Shown in pieces: positions 1-10,671 of a DNA stretch of 64,000 nucleotides. The position numbers and the translations under genes are program-made. This DNA comes from Pyropia yezoensis. Lineage: Eukaryota > Rhodophyta > Bangiophyceae > Bangiales > Bangiaceae. The stretch spans positions 6,898,545 to 6,962,544 of the forward strand of contig CM020620.1 in assembly GCA_009829735.1 (NCBI GenBank), read 5' to 3'. The first letter of the stretch is position 1, and each line of letters opens with the position of its first letter. Below the pieces are notes generated by a model that worked only from the letters and a program-made list of their open reading frames with translations, did not search any database and was not told the origin of the DNA.

Positions 1-3000
1 AGCATTACCCACCATGCACACCGGTACTACCGGGATGTTCTCGTCCACCGGGCGGGTATCCCCGCTCGGGGTGTCGAGTCGAGACAACGCGTCTCCGAGG
101 TGGTGGGTTGACCCAGCCTTATACACCGTGCGGTAGTCGTGCTCGGCCATCTTCAGCCTCCATCGGGCTAGCCTCCCATGGCTATCGGAATCCTTGTCAC
201 CAAGGTTGAGGAGCCATCGTAGGGGTTCGTGGTCGGACCTCACGATGAACCTGGAGCCCTCCAGGTATGGACGGAGCAGTTGCACTGCCCATATAACTCC
301 GAGGCATTCACGCTCGGTGGCACTATAGTTCCGCTCAGCCGGGTTGAGTGTCCGGCTGAAGTACCCTACCGGACGTAGGTCCGGGATAACGTTATCGGTA
401 CCGATCAACGTCTCTCCCTGTAACAGGGTGCATCCCACTTGTGTATCACACGCATCGACATCGATGACGAAGGTACCCCGTCTATGCGGTAACGCAAGGA
501 CGGGTGGGGCTAGTAGGGTTCGCTTCAGCGACTCGAATGCCTCCTCTTCGCTAGGCGAAGGGGGTTGGAGTACCTTGGGTAAGGTACTGCTCGTAAGAAC
601 CGTTAACGGTTTTAGCTATCCGAGCGAAGTCCCTTGACGAACCGTCGGTATACATTGCACATTCCCAGGAAGCTCTTGAGCTGCGTCTGGGTGTTAGGGA
701 ACCGGGCATCCCGGAGTGCCCGGGTATTGGCTTCGAGTACCCCTAGCTTACCAGGGGTTATCTGGTGGCCCAGATACTCGACCGTCCGTTGGAAGAAGGC
801 GCACTTCTTCAGACGCAGGGTTACCCCGGCGTTCCTCAAGAGGGTAAGTACCTCGTCAACATGTTGTACATGGTCATCCATGTTACGCGAGAAGACGATG
901 ACGTCATCGAGGTACACTAGGCAGTTACGCCACTTCACCCCCGACAGTATGATGTCGATAGCCCGCTGGAATGTAGCGGGGGCGTTGGACAATCCGAAGG
1001 GCATCCTTAGGAACTCGTACACTCAACTGTGACAGACGAATGCCGTCTTGGGGATATCCTCGTCCGCCACCGGGATCTGCCAGTATCCGGCATTGCAGTC
1101 GATGGTGGTAAACACCGTAGCCTCCCCCAGGGAGTCGATGCATTCATCCATCCTTGGTAAAGGGTATGAGTCCTTCTTGGTAACCAAGTTGAGGCGTCGA
1201 TAATCGATGCAAAACCGAGGAGTTTGATCCTTCTTCGGCACAATAACGACTGGGGCACCCCATTCCGACATCGAAGGTCGGATCACCTTAGCTTCACTCA
1301 TCCTCTTCACTTCTCCATCAACGATCTCTCGTTGCATAGGTCCCGCTCGGTGCGGTTGTGAGCGGGCGGGTCGTGCGCCTGGTACCAGTTCTATACGATG
1401 TTGGGTTGCCCCAATGGTCCCCAAGGCCCCGCCTGTCCACATAACGTCATGCTTTCTTAGCATCCGTCGTACCCCTTCGGCTACCGAAGGGGGAAGGTGG
1501 TCGAGGTCAGCCTCGGCCAGTGCCTTCAAGGCCTCTTGGTCCTTTGGCGGCAGGTCCGCCGGAGCCGCCGATGGGTTAGGCTTCCCGTCATCGGGTTGCT
1601 GTCGCTCGGTGGTCTCGGCGACCGCCAGTACTTCAAGTGGTTCCACTTGACCTTCCTTATCAGGGGTAAGGATATCTCCTTCGTAGAGTTCGGCAATCCC
1701 GAGGATAGTTCCCTTCGGGAGGGTGACTGCCTTACGGCGATAGTTCGCCATCACTAAGAGGGACGACCCTTCTGATGGGAGGTCTATGAGACCGTTGGCC
1801 ATGGTCAACCCATGGCGCTTGTACGTCCGCAAGTTGGACTTGACTCTGCAGATGCCTGCGAGGTCACAGTTAACCGGGAGGACTGTCTCTGACAACGGCT
1901 CAAAGCGAGTTCGCTTGGCCAACCGAAGTGTCTTCGGCTCGACGCTTGCGTACACCTCAGCCACGTTAACGTGGCTTCCTTGTAGCGTCAGGTCCCTGAC
2001 GATAGCCGTATGTCCTCGCTTCGTCCCGTCGGCTTCTTGAAGCTCGACGGTCCTCCGGCCTGGCCGGATTGCATCAACGTGAACGTTGATGAAGGTGCAC
2101 CCCAGTATGCAGGGCACCGATAGCGTTTCACATACCAGGAAGTCAACTTCCGTGTTGAGATCCCCGATGGTAACCTGCAGCGACATCGCTGCGGTCGTAC
2201 GAATGAGTCGACCATTCGCGTCCTTGATGGTGGGTCCCCGAGTCACTCTGACTCGTGGAAGCCACTTGTCCGGGGGGGTATCCTTCCGGATAAGGTTGGG
2301 TCCAGCCCCTGTGTCCAGTACAGGGTAGTACGATCGTGTCGACTGGGGGTCAACCCCCAGTGTGGCTGATACCTTGAAGTTCTCCAAGGTAAACAACACA
2401 TGTCCTACACCGATATCCGGTGTAGCTCGGGCATCCTGAACAGGGCCCTTGTCTGGTTCAACGTGAAGGGGCTTCCCGTCCTCTCCTCCCAACCTCGGAG
2501 GTTGGTCATCAATCCCCTGACGCCGTGTCGTCGGGGCCGGAAGGTGTACCCGGGGGTTGATGCGGCGTCGGCTCAACCGCGCTCTCCGTGGGGCTTTCCC
2601 CGCGGTACTCCGGGGTGGCTTGCTTGGGTGACCCCAGCGCCCCCCGGTCATCCTTCCTCTTACTCGTTTCCCGCCCTTGGTAGGGTGCTGTCCGCCGGGA
2701 CATCCGGCTGAGGAGGTGCCCCCTCGACGGCCAGTACTCCACCTGGAGCTGGCTGCCTACCCGGTGCGGGTCCGGGTGCTCGGGGGGGATACCCCCCGGT
2801 GGATGCCTTGCGTTGCGCCGCTGCCCGCCGAGACTCCTCGGGGATGAGTGGGCAGGAAGACACCCAGTGCTGGGGATCCCCACACAACATACATCCGGAC
2901 GTGCCGGTCCCCCCTTGAGGTCGCATCGGGGTAGCCCCGTAGCTACGGTTGCCTCCCTCGGGCGCCCGAGTGCCTGCTCCCTGGTAGGCCTTGGGTCCTT

Positions 3001-5430
3001 GGGTCAACCGGAACATGGACTCCCCCAACCGGTTGGGTCGGCCCGCAATCTGCGGGGGTGCCTCCGTGCGCACCGCCCATGTTGGCAAGGGTTGGTGAGG
3101 GTTTCCCGTCACCGGGGAGTACCCCGTAGTCCGCACATACGGGACGCGCCGTCCCGTTCCTTCGTTGACCTGGAACTGGGTTCCAGCCGGGGCGATGTAC
3201 GCTACCGTACCATGTTCATCAATCACCGGCGTCGCCGGTAGCAACAGGTGGCCCTGTTGGTCGACTAGAGGGTCACCCTCACCAATAGGGGTATGTTCGG
3301 TCGCCACCAGTACTGGTGCGGCCTTACGTTCCACCTTCTCTTGCCTCGGTACCGGGGTAAGACTGGGCTTGCCTCCCTCACCCTTGGGCTTCGGGGCCAA
3401 GGCACACTCCGGGTGTAGAACCCGGTAGGCGTCCCCTAGGGACTTGCACATATGCATCAGTCGACTGAAGTTCGTCCGTGCCGTGTTGGCGCCCCGTGCG
3501 GATATCCGCACGTAGTTGGGTACTCCTGCGAACAGGATGGCCCGTAGCTCCCCTTCTCCGAGGAGCTTCCCCAGCTCGTAGTAGAGCTCTTGGATCCGGC
3601 GTCCAAACATCTCCTCATCCTCCCAGGACTGGGCGGTGGCAGTGCGAAGGGCCCGATAATGGTCCTCGCACTTGTCCTCACTGAGGTAGCTGCTCAGCAG
3701 CTCCTTCAATATCCCACGGTAATCCATGGGGGTGGCCGCGACCCTCATTCCCGGCATCGGGGATGCCTGGCGAAGAATGCCTCGCACCCGTTCATCAACA
3801 AAGAACGGGAGGATCTCCAGGGCCAGCCCCTCGTTAACGAGCGCCTTGTCTGCGGCTGCCTTGAAGCTGGTCAAGAAGCCGATGACTGCCAACGGGCGTC
3901 CGTTCGGCCCCCCGAACATAGGGACTCCCTTCATAAGGGTCTGCATAGAGCGGATCGCCCGATGCGACGCATTACGCATCGATTCCGATACGGTGGTAGA
4001 GCGGTCCTCCAAACGATAACGTTCCGGAGTAAGAACCGACCGGAAGACCTCGTTGACGATCTCCGTGTCAGCGTCCTGGATATCCAGTCGCTTAGCCAGT
4101 TGATGAGCGAACTCATCGGACTCCATCCGCTTCAGTAGGCTCGCAGTTACCTGCGCGGTCATAGCTTCCACCACTGAAGATGGTACTTCAGGCGTCGGCA
4201 CCTCGGGAACCCGAGTTGCCGGGCCTCCTTCGTCGTGGGGGTACTGCGAGAGGGTACCCCCTCCCCCCATAACCGACTCTCCCCCGGCGTACGTATCTGC
4301 CGGGTCGTGTCTGCGGAGTCCGCTTCGGGTGCTCCGAGCGTATCGCTCCGTGTGACTCCGTTCCAACTCTGCCGACGAGTCGGACCCATACCCCATTGTG
4401 TCCGGGGGTTGTCCAGGAGTAGCAACACCGGGGTTGACCCTGGTGGACTCCGAAAGTAGTCCGGCCGGTTCGAACCGTACCGGTGTGGGAGGAACACGAC
4501 GGGGTCCCGTCGTGTGCCGTGTTGACATCAACACTGCCATTGCGTCCTCCGTCCGATCTTGACGGGCGTCGAGCCCGGAAAACCGGGCCTCGATGCGGGC
4601 CAATGATGCCATCAGGGAATCCCCTGGTGAAGGAGGCGGCGGAGTGAGGTCGGTCGACGACAGTTGAGGCGGGCCCCCGCCTCCTGCCGTCCGAGCCGTG
4701 CCAAACGTCGATCCGGCACCGGAAAGCACTGGCGTCTCAATGTTATCGATCGGGTTCCCGATCCCGGTTCCCGTAGTCACCTCCGGGGTCGGCGTCGACG
4801 CCGATCCGTCATCTTGAACGTTCCCCGTCTCTTGGGTAGACATGGTCACAATCAGTCAACCGACGTATCAATCACCACGAACAAGAGAGCGAGGGGGTAG
4901 ATTGGGGAGAGTACAGTAGATCACAGTCAAAGGTAAAAACTCAACACAATCGATCAGGTCGCAACACCACGAGTACAAGAAAAGGACCGGATCCCTATCC
5001 TTGTGCCAGGGCCGAAGACGGCGTCACCACAAGGGTGACGGAAACCCGTCCCCTGCTGCTCCACCAATGTAGCACAATAGGAATCCGTCGCACGTCCACT
5101 CTCAGGGAACACTCACCAAGGGGGATCGGCACCAACGTCACCGGGAGGCCAAGGTTGCTGTCCTTGGAGCGCAAGCCACGGGACCAAGATGGGAGCCCAA
5201 ATGGGAGGGGTTTGTTGTTCTACCTTGGCCGGCGGTGGATTCGCCACCGGCCCCCTCGTTATAAACCCTCGGAGACACTACTAACTACCCTCCACCCCAA
5301 GATGCAAGTCCCTCTGGTCATACGTAACTTATAGATACCGTGACCAGTACGGACTCTCAAATTGAAAGTTAAGGATTAGAAGTAGCCCCCCTAATATTAG
5401 GGTCACAATACGGACAACCATATTGCTACA
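1..5430 (-). mobile_element. Element A: Ty3/gypsy LTR retrotransposon, truncated by window edge
   Basis: A fossil Metaviridae element on the minus strand; its 3' end lies left of the window. Parts in element order: 5' LTR (5068-5430), primer-binding site (5049-5066), gag at about 2.7-4.85 kb with a zinc knuckle (CMLCGDPQHWVSSC), a protease with the LDTGAG active-site motif near 2.3 kb, reverse transcriptase at about 0.6-1.5 kb with a YLDD motif, and the beginning of RNase H to the window start. The LTR begins TGTAGCA and ends TGCTACA, perfect 7-bp inverted ends. It is inserted in the gag of element B and the host sequence resumes with CATAT at 5431. The visible part looks mostly whole, with perhaps one or two breaks. 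Family known; exact clade not determined. Confidence 0.9.
5068..5430 (-). repeat. 5' LTR of element A (363 bp)
   Basis: It starts TGTAGCA and ends TGCTACA on the plus strand, as an LTR should. One base separates it from the 18-bp primer-binding site. The right boundary falls exactly where the gag zinc-knuckle coding sequence of element B resumes, which fixes the edge. The partner LTR is outside the window, so an age from LTR divergence cannot be estimated. Confidence 0.85.
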
Positions 5431-7749
5431 CATATGCCCAGTGACCATCGGAGTTGCAGTTCCAACACCGATGGTCCGTTCCGGGAGGGGTCTTCCCAAC
5501 TGGGGAAGACGAAGGGATACCCTGGGAAGTTCCCACGGCAGCTACCACCCTCTCCTTGCGGATTCGGCGTGCCTCTCTCAACTCTCTGGCCTGGCGCGCC
5601 TCCTCCCGTTCCTTGGCCAACTCGGCCTGACGCTCCTGGCGTTGTTCCTCCCGCAACTTGCGGTAGGCCTCGCCTCTGCGATAGGCGAACCTGGCCAACT
5701 CGGCCAGGGTCGCCCGGGCAGTGTTATGCTCCCGGGTCTCCATCCGGACTGACCAATGGAGTCCCTCCACAAACCGACTCTTCACCACAGCTTGTGGATG
5801 AAGAAACCCACAAAGATTGTTGAGCTTACGGACTCGCTCCGCAAAGGACAACTCGTCCTCCGCCTCTTCCTGATGGGCTTGCGTAAACTCCTCGACTTGA
5901 GAAGCCAACGCTGCCTCATCAACCATGGCTCTCAACAACCAGTTGACGAGCTCCAAATAGGACGTCACCTCCCCAGCGCCTCCACTTGAGGAGCTGGGCA
6001 TGACGGACATAAGTTCTGTCCGTAGGTCGCCCTTCGTAAACTCCTGTAGCATGTAAAAAGCCATGCCTTCACTTATGGCATTGTCGTCACAGGCTTTTGT
6101 GAAACGACGTAGGAACTCAAAGACACGGAGGGGGGGAGTTCCGTCCCACTCCGCTTTGTGCCCAAAAGAATGAAGTGCATTCTTCTTGGCACGGCCCATG
6201 GCTCGGGCCTGGTCAGGACCATACGCCACCGACTTGTTGTGGAGGGCGTAGGTCTCACAGTCAAAGATCCTCTGGTAGACCGGGTTGGCTACCTGGATCT
6301 TGGGCGGCACCTCACGTTGAGGGAACAGCCGCTGTGGCACTGGGGTAAGTTCACTCTCAGTGCCTGTAGTCCGGCGCGGCGCGCTTGGTGCAGCCGCCGG
6401 CGTTTCCGGGGGGAACTCCCCCGTGAAGGGCGTACGCCCCACCGAGTATGGTGTGGCTCCCTCGTTGGGAGTCACAGGTGTCGCCCCCAGTTCGGGGCGA
6501 CCAGAGATAGGCGTAAGGGGGGATTCCCCCTGCGCCTGCGGGCTTGAAAGCCCCAATCCGGTTTGGACATTAAGGCCATCTGGCAAACTCGCCACAATCT
6601 GATTCAGAATAGTATTCGTCATCGTGACCACCAGGTCCGGCAAAGTCTGCCGCAACACATTGGTCGCCTCCCGACGGACAGTTTCCGCGAGGAGTGGATT
6701 GACGACTCCAGCTGAGTCTCGGTCCGCCTCCGGGAGTCCACCTGAGGGGTAACCACGTTCCTCAGGGGTCTCAACCGGGGGCATGGGCGCGAGCCCATCG
6801 CCGACCAACGGAGGTCCACCGTCCTCCGAAAGCCTAGTTGGCGACGACTCCAAGCCAAAGTTGGCTCCAACCCGAGTGGAACCCGCGGGGACAGTCCTCA
6901 CCCCTTGGGACGTTCCCGTTGAGTATACCACACGGTGGCCAGACTTCGGCCCACCCACATCAGAAGTGTCACCCGAGTGAACTCCCGACTGAGTCGGGGT
7001 GGCCTGTGGCCCGCCCGTACTTCCAGTCCTGCTGGCTTGAGGGACCTCCAGTCCCTCTGCGACCCCAGGTAAACCCACCTGTGTCTCACCAGTATTCAAA
7101 GGCACTGAAGTACGTGCGTCACCCGTGTACTCCCCGGACGACGGGGGGTCCGAGCTAGCCATGTTGGCTGACGATCCGTATGACACGGTCCAAGACCACC
7201 GTTCCTCTGAGACAGAGGGCCCCCTACACCTGGGTGCACCCGGAGGTAAAGTTTACCTCTGTCCCCTGCTGCTCCACCAAATGTGGCAAAAACCACTAGC
7301 ACACACGCACCCAAGTTGGGGCGGTGTGCTAGGGCTGCCTCCCGTGTCGGGGGAACCGGAAGAAGTGCAAGTCGCACACACTCTGTCCCTGTTGTGGGGC
7401 AAACCCCCCACGGACAAACAAGAGGATGGTGTGTGGTCCAACAGTTTCTTGGTCGGGACGGGGACGCAGGGCCAAGCCCCGCTGTCCCTCCCCTTATCCC
7501 CCCAGGGTCCCCTCAGAATCTCGCCACTCAGAATCTCCCACCCCAGCACCTGCCCACCGGGCCACACGAAAATTCAAGACGATAAATGCAGAAAACCCTC
7601 AAATCCAAGTTGGATTTACTACTAAGCTAACTATCCCAAACTTAGGGAATATGGACCCAAATGCAGGGGGAGGAACGGATCAGGCTAGTGGCCTGCCGCC
7701 CCTTGCATGGCACGTGTTGCCCCCCTACCTGGGGGTCAACACTGCCACA
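5431..7749 (-). mobile_element. Element B: 5' part of a Ty3/gypsy LTR retrotransposon, interrupted by element A
   Basis: A fossil on the minus strand. It has a 5' LTR (7282-7749), a primer-binding site (7262-7279) and a gag region at about 5.43-7.19 kb with a proline/threonine-rich N-terminal half and a charged helical region (Glu/Arg-rich, near 5.65 kb). Gag ends in the start of a zinc knuckle (CWNCNSDGHW), where element A has inserted. The rest of B (pol and 3' LTR) must lie left of A, outside the window. Gag looks open over the part seen. It is older than A because A is nested in it. It is itself inserted into a plus-strand pol fragment (D). Confidence 0.85.
7282..7749 (-). repeat. 5' LTR of element B (468 bp)
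   Basis: Boundaries are TGTGGCA at the left and TGCCACA at the right, a perfect 7-bp inverted pair. The left edge lies two bases from the primer-binding site of B. The flank at the right begins GGTCC, so the expected target duplication on the unseen side would be GGTCC. Confidence 0.8.
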
Positions 7750-8232
7750 GGTCCCATGAGGTCGACGTGACCTATGGCGTGGTTGAGGATATGTCGGTGC
7801 CCCTGCTTTCGGGCACCCCGTATGTGGTGACTCAGGTGCCTTTGATTTGTGGCCCTACGCACTGGGTTAAGTTGGTGAATGAAGAAATTATCCCCATCCT
7901 TGGTTAGGGGAAGACTGTGGCTCCTGTGACAGTATCACAGTCGAAGCCTGTTTGTTCTGTGAGAGAACGGTTTACTGCTACCTTTCGTCTGGCACGTACT
8001 GTCACGTTCCCTCCCAACTCGGTGGCACACGTCGACGTGGTAACTGATTACACGGGGAATGGGTTGGTGCACCCTAACCACCGTCTTGCTCGTAAGCACC
8101 AAGTGCATGTTGCCCTTGGCACGATAGAATCCAAGGCCGGAGTCCCGTGGAAGGTCGTTTCAATCCGAAACGTCGGTCGAAACCGAGCGCACCTGAGCTG
8201 TCTGAGACGCGTACCATGGCTAGCGATGACTT
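7750..8232 (+). mobile_element. Fragment D: protease/pre-RT part of a plus-strand Ty3/gypsy pol
   Basis: The plus strand encodes a stretch resembling the segment between protease and reverse transcriptase in Ty3/gypsy polyproteins, with phrases such as FPPNSVAHVDV and GNGLVHPNHRLA. The same kind of segment is found in the minus-strand elements A and C. It is a fossil, partial and with at least one break. It is interrupted on its left by element B, and its own left part would lie beyond B. Right-hand continuation past about 8.23 kb is not recognisable. Confidence 0.6.
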
Positions 8233-9190
8233 AGTATCAAACGAGTCCACGCGGACGGGCACATCTCCGGTCGCAGCCGGTTCGCAATGGGGGACATGAT
8301 GGGAGGCGGTAGGGTCGAGAGGGCTCTCAGCAGACAGCCGGACACGAACGGGTGGTCAGGAAGGCGCTATCGTCGATCGCCGGTGCTCCCCCGCCACAGG
8401 TCGAACGCACCGTGGTGCAAAACCTTGCCCAGCGTGGTCTTGGGGCGCCAAGCGCCGGCGACTCGAAGCGGCGAACGCCCTGGAGGCCGTTCCATTTTCG
8501 ATTTGCAGGTCACCTGCGTTCACAGTTGAGGAATGCAGGCAGCCCAGCGCCAGGTCCTCTCTCTCGGCTGTCTGTCGACCACGAAGCATCGCGGAGGAGG
8601 CCTCGCTTGCCATTGGTGCACACGCGTGCACACGCGTGCACCCTGGGCGGTTGAAGTTTTGGCGGCCGCCGCGCAACCTCCCTCGTGGATCCCGAGCAGC
8701 ACGAGCTCCGGTTGGCTTGCCACCAAAACATCATTGTTGCGCTGGGCCAGTGTAGCGGCCAGCCTTCGACACTGCCCAGTTTGCTCCACCAGGGAGGGGG
8801 TGTGTGTGGCAAGTGCCTCTACCGTTGGGCCGGGCTGTCCATGAGGGCTCGGTTGCTCAGCCCCTCCCCGTTCTGCAGGCCATGTTCGGGGGGGGGCACC
8901 CCGCCCGCGGGCCTCGCACGAGGCCACAACACAGCCACGCCGGATGGCGTGCTAGACGTGGCCGCCTCAAGCGCACCCCCCCCCCCCCCCCCCCCCCCCC
9001 GATATGCTCGATGAGTTCCACCGTGTGAAGCTTTTGGATGCACCCTGCGCGGAGCCCTCACCCACGTTGCGTGCCTCGTGGCCTGCCACGCCTCTGGCAC
9101 CCCACCGGGCATCCTCACCCCGCCCACCCCTCCCTCCTCGCTGCCCTGTCGGGCGCGTTCACCTGCGGGCCGTCCAGCATCTCCTGGCAC
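8233..9190. other. Non-coding stretch with a C homopolymer
   Basis: No convincing gene is seen. It contains a short CACGCGTG-type alternating tract near 8.62-8.64 kb and a run of more than 20 C residues near 8,977-9,000. The overlapping open frames in both directions look like by-products of high GC content. Confidence 0.5.
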
Positions 9191-9900
9191 GTGCAACACC
9201 CCCCCACCTGGGCGAGGCCGCCGCGGCTGCGGCTGCCCCGCCGCCGGCGGCCCTTGCCGCCGGCAGCCTCGCGCCGTCCACCAATCCACCCAAGCTGGTG
9301 TCCCTCTCTGCCGCCCCTCCTGCTGAGAGGGCAGCGCTGGTCGTCCTCTGCGATGCCACCCTTCCTGGGCGCGGCCGCTGCTGCCGGCCACGCATGCCAA
9401 TCCAGCTATGCTGGTGGGCTTCTCGGTGGCCCCTCCCACCCCCCAGGGGGGCCGCCACCCCGCGGCCGACGTGTCCCAGCAAGTCCGGGCGTCGCCGGCG
9501 CTGCCGCTCTCCCTGGGCGCGGCCGCCTCTACCGGTTGCGTGCACCCAGCCAGCAACGCTGGCGGGTGTCTAGGAGGCCCCTCCCCCGACCGTGGCCCCC
9601 ACTAACACCCGACATCTCGCTTCCAGCAGCGCTGGTGGTCGTCTGGGCCGCGGCCCAACCTCGGCGCGGCCGCCACAGCCGGCCGTGCACGGTTTTTATG
9701 CAAGTCTGGCGGGCGTTTGGGCGGCCCAGCTCTTGGGCGGGGCTCGAAAGGTTTCCCGGCGTGCCCCCTTCATCAGCCCTGGTGGTGATGTGGGCTGCCG
9801 CCCACCCTGGGCGCGGCTGCCACTGCGGGTAGTGCACACCCGTCCAGCAACGTTGTTGGCCCTTCTGGCTGTCCCCCCCACAAGACAATTCTGGCCCCAC
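9190..9900. repeat. Degenerate tandem repeat, period about 150 bp, about 5 copies
   Basis: The landmark CTGGGCGCGGCCGC, with small variations, recurs near 9,208, 9,365, 9,513, 9,660 and 9,807. Each copy is followed by a CAGCAACGCTGG-like block and a GGCCCCTCCC-like block. The copies are diverged, so the array is old. Open frames through it do not agree between copies, arguing against a protein repeat. Confidence 0.65.
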
Positions 9901-10650
9901 CACGTTGCCTCTGGCTCCCCCATCCCACCCTGTCGCCGCCCGCCGAGTACCCCCTGGAAGCTCGCACGACCAATAGGGGTGGGCGGTCAGCGACGACAAC
10001 GATACTTTCTACTTGGTGCGTGCTTGTGTGCGGCAGGGATTGGGGTGGTGAGTGGGCGTTCCGGAGGAGGCTCTCGCTCACGGCATCCCGGGTTGGAGCT
10101 GCCTTTGTCGGTCACCATCGTGCGTGGCGGACAACGCAGTCGTCCAGGAACAAGACTGGAGGGGCGGGGGTGGCGACCCATTCTTTTCTTCCCACCATCG
10201 CCGTGTTCCCCGCATTCGCCACACGTGGCGCCTTTTTCGGCACGCACCACGATGCAGGCGGACTTTGCCAGTGGGGGCCTCGGCGGGTCTGGCGGTGGGC
10301 GGCGCCCTTCGCAGGGGGCGTACGCCCCAGGCGGGGGGTGTCGCTCGGGTGGAGCCCGGCGGGGGGGTGGGGTGGGGGATGGGGATCACGGTCCGCGCGG
10401 CGCCGAGCACGACGACGACGGCTACTTAACGGGGGCTCAAAAGCGGCGGGGCTTGCGACGCCTCTGTTCGGCGTGTCGCCACCTGCAGACGAGCGGCTTT
10501 GACCGACCCCCTTGCCCAACGGGTTCCCTGTGTACGTGGGCCCCCCTCCCTCTCTACACCGTGCGTGGCCGTGTAGACGGCCAGGGTGTCGACAAGAACG
10601 ACCTGGACCGGCTGGTGGCCGACGGCGGACGGAGCATCCGGCCGGCGGCA
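9901..10650. other. Intergenic stretch before the decayed gene
   Basis: No gene, repeat or RNA is recognised. A G-rich patch sits near 10.36-10.39 kb. Confidence 0.4.
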
Positions 10651-10671
10651 TGACTGTCACCCGGGGAGCTC

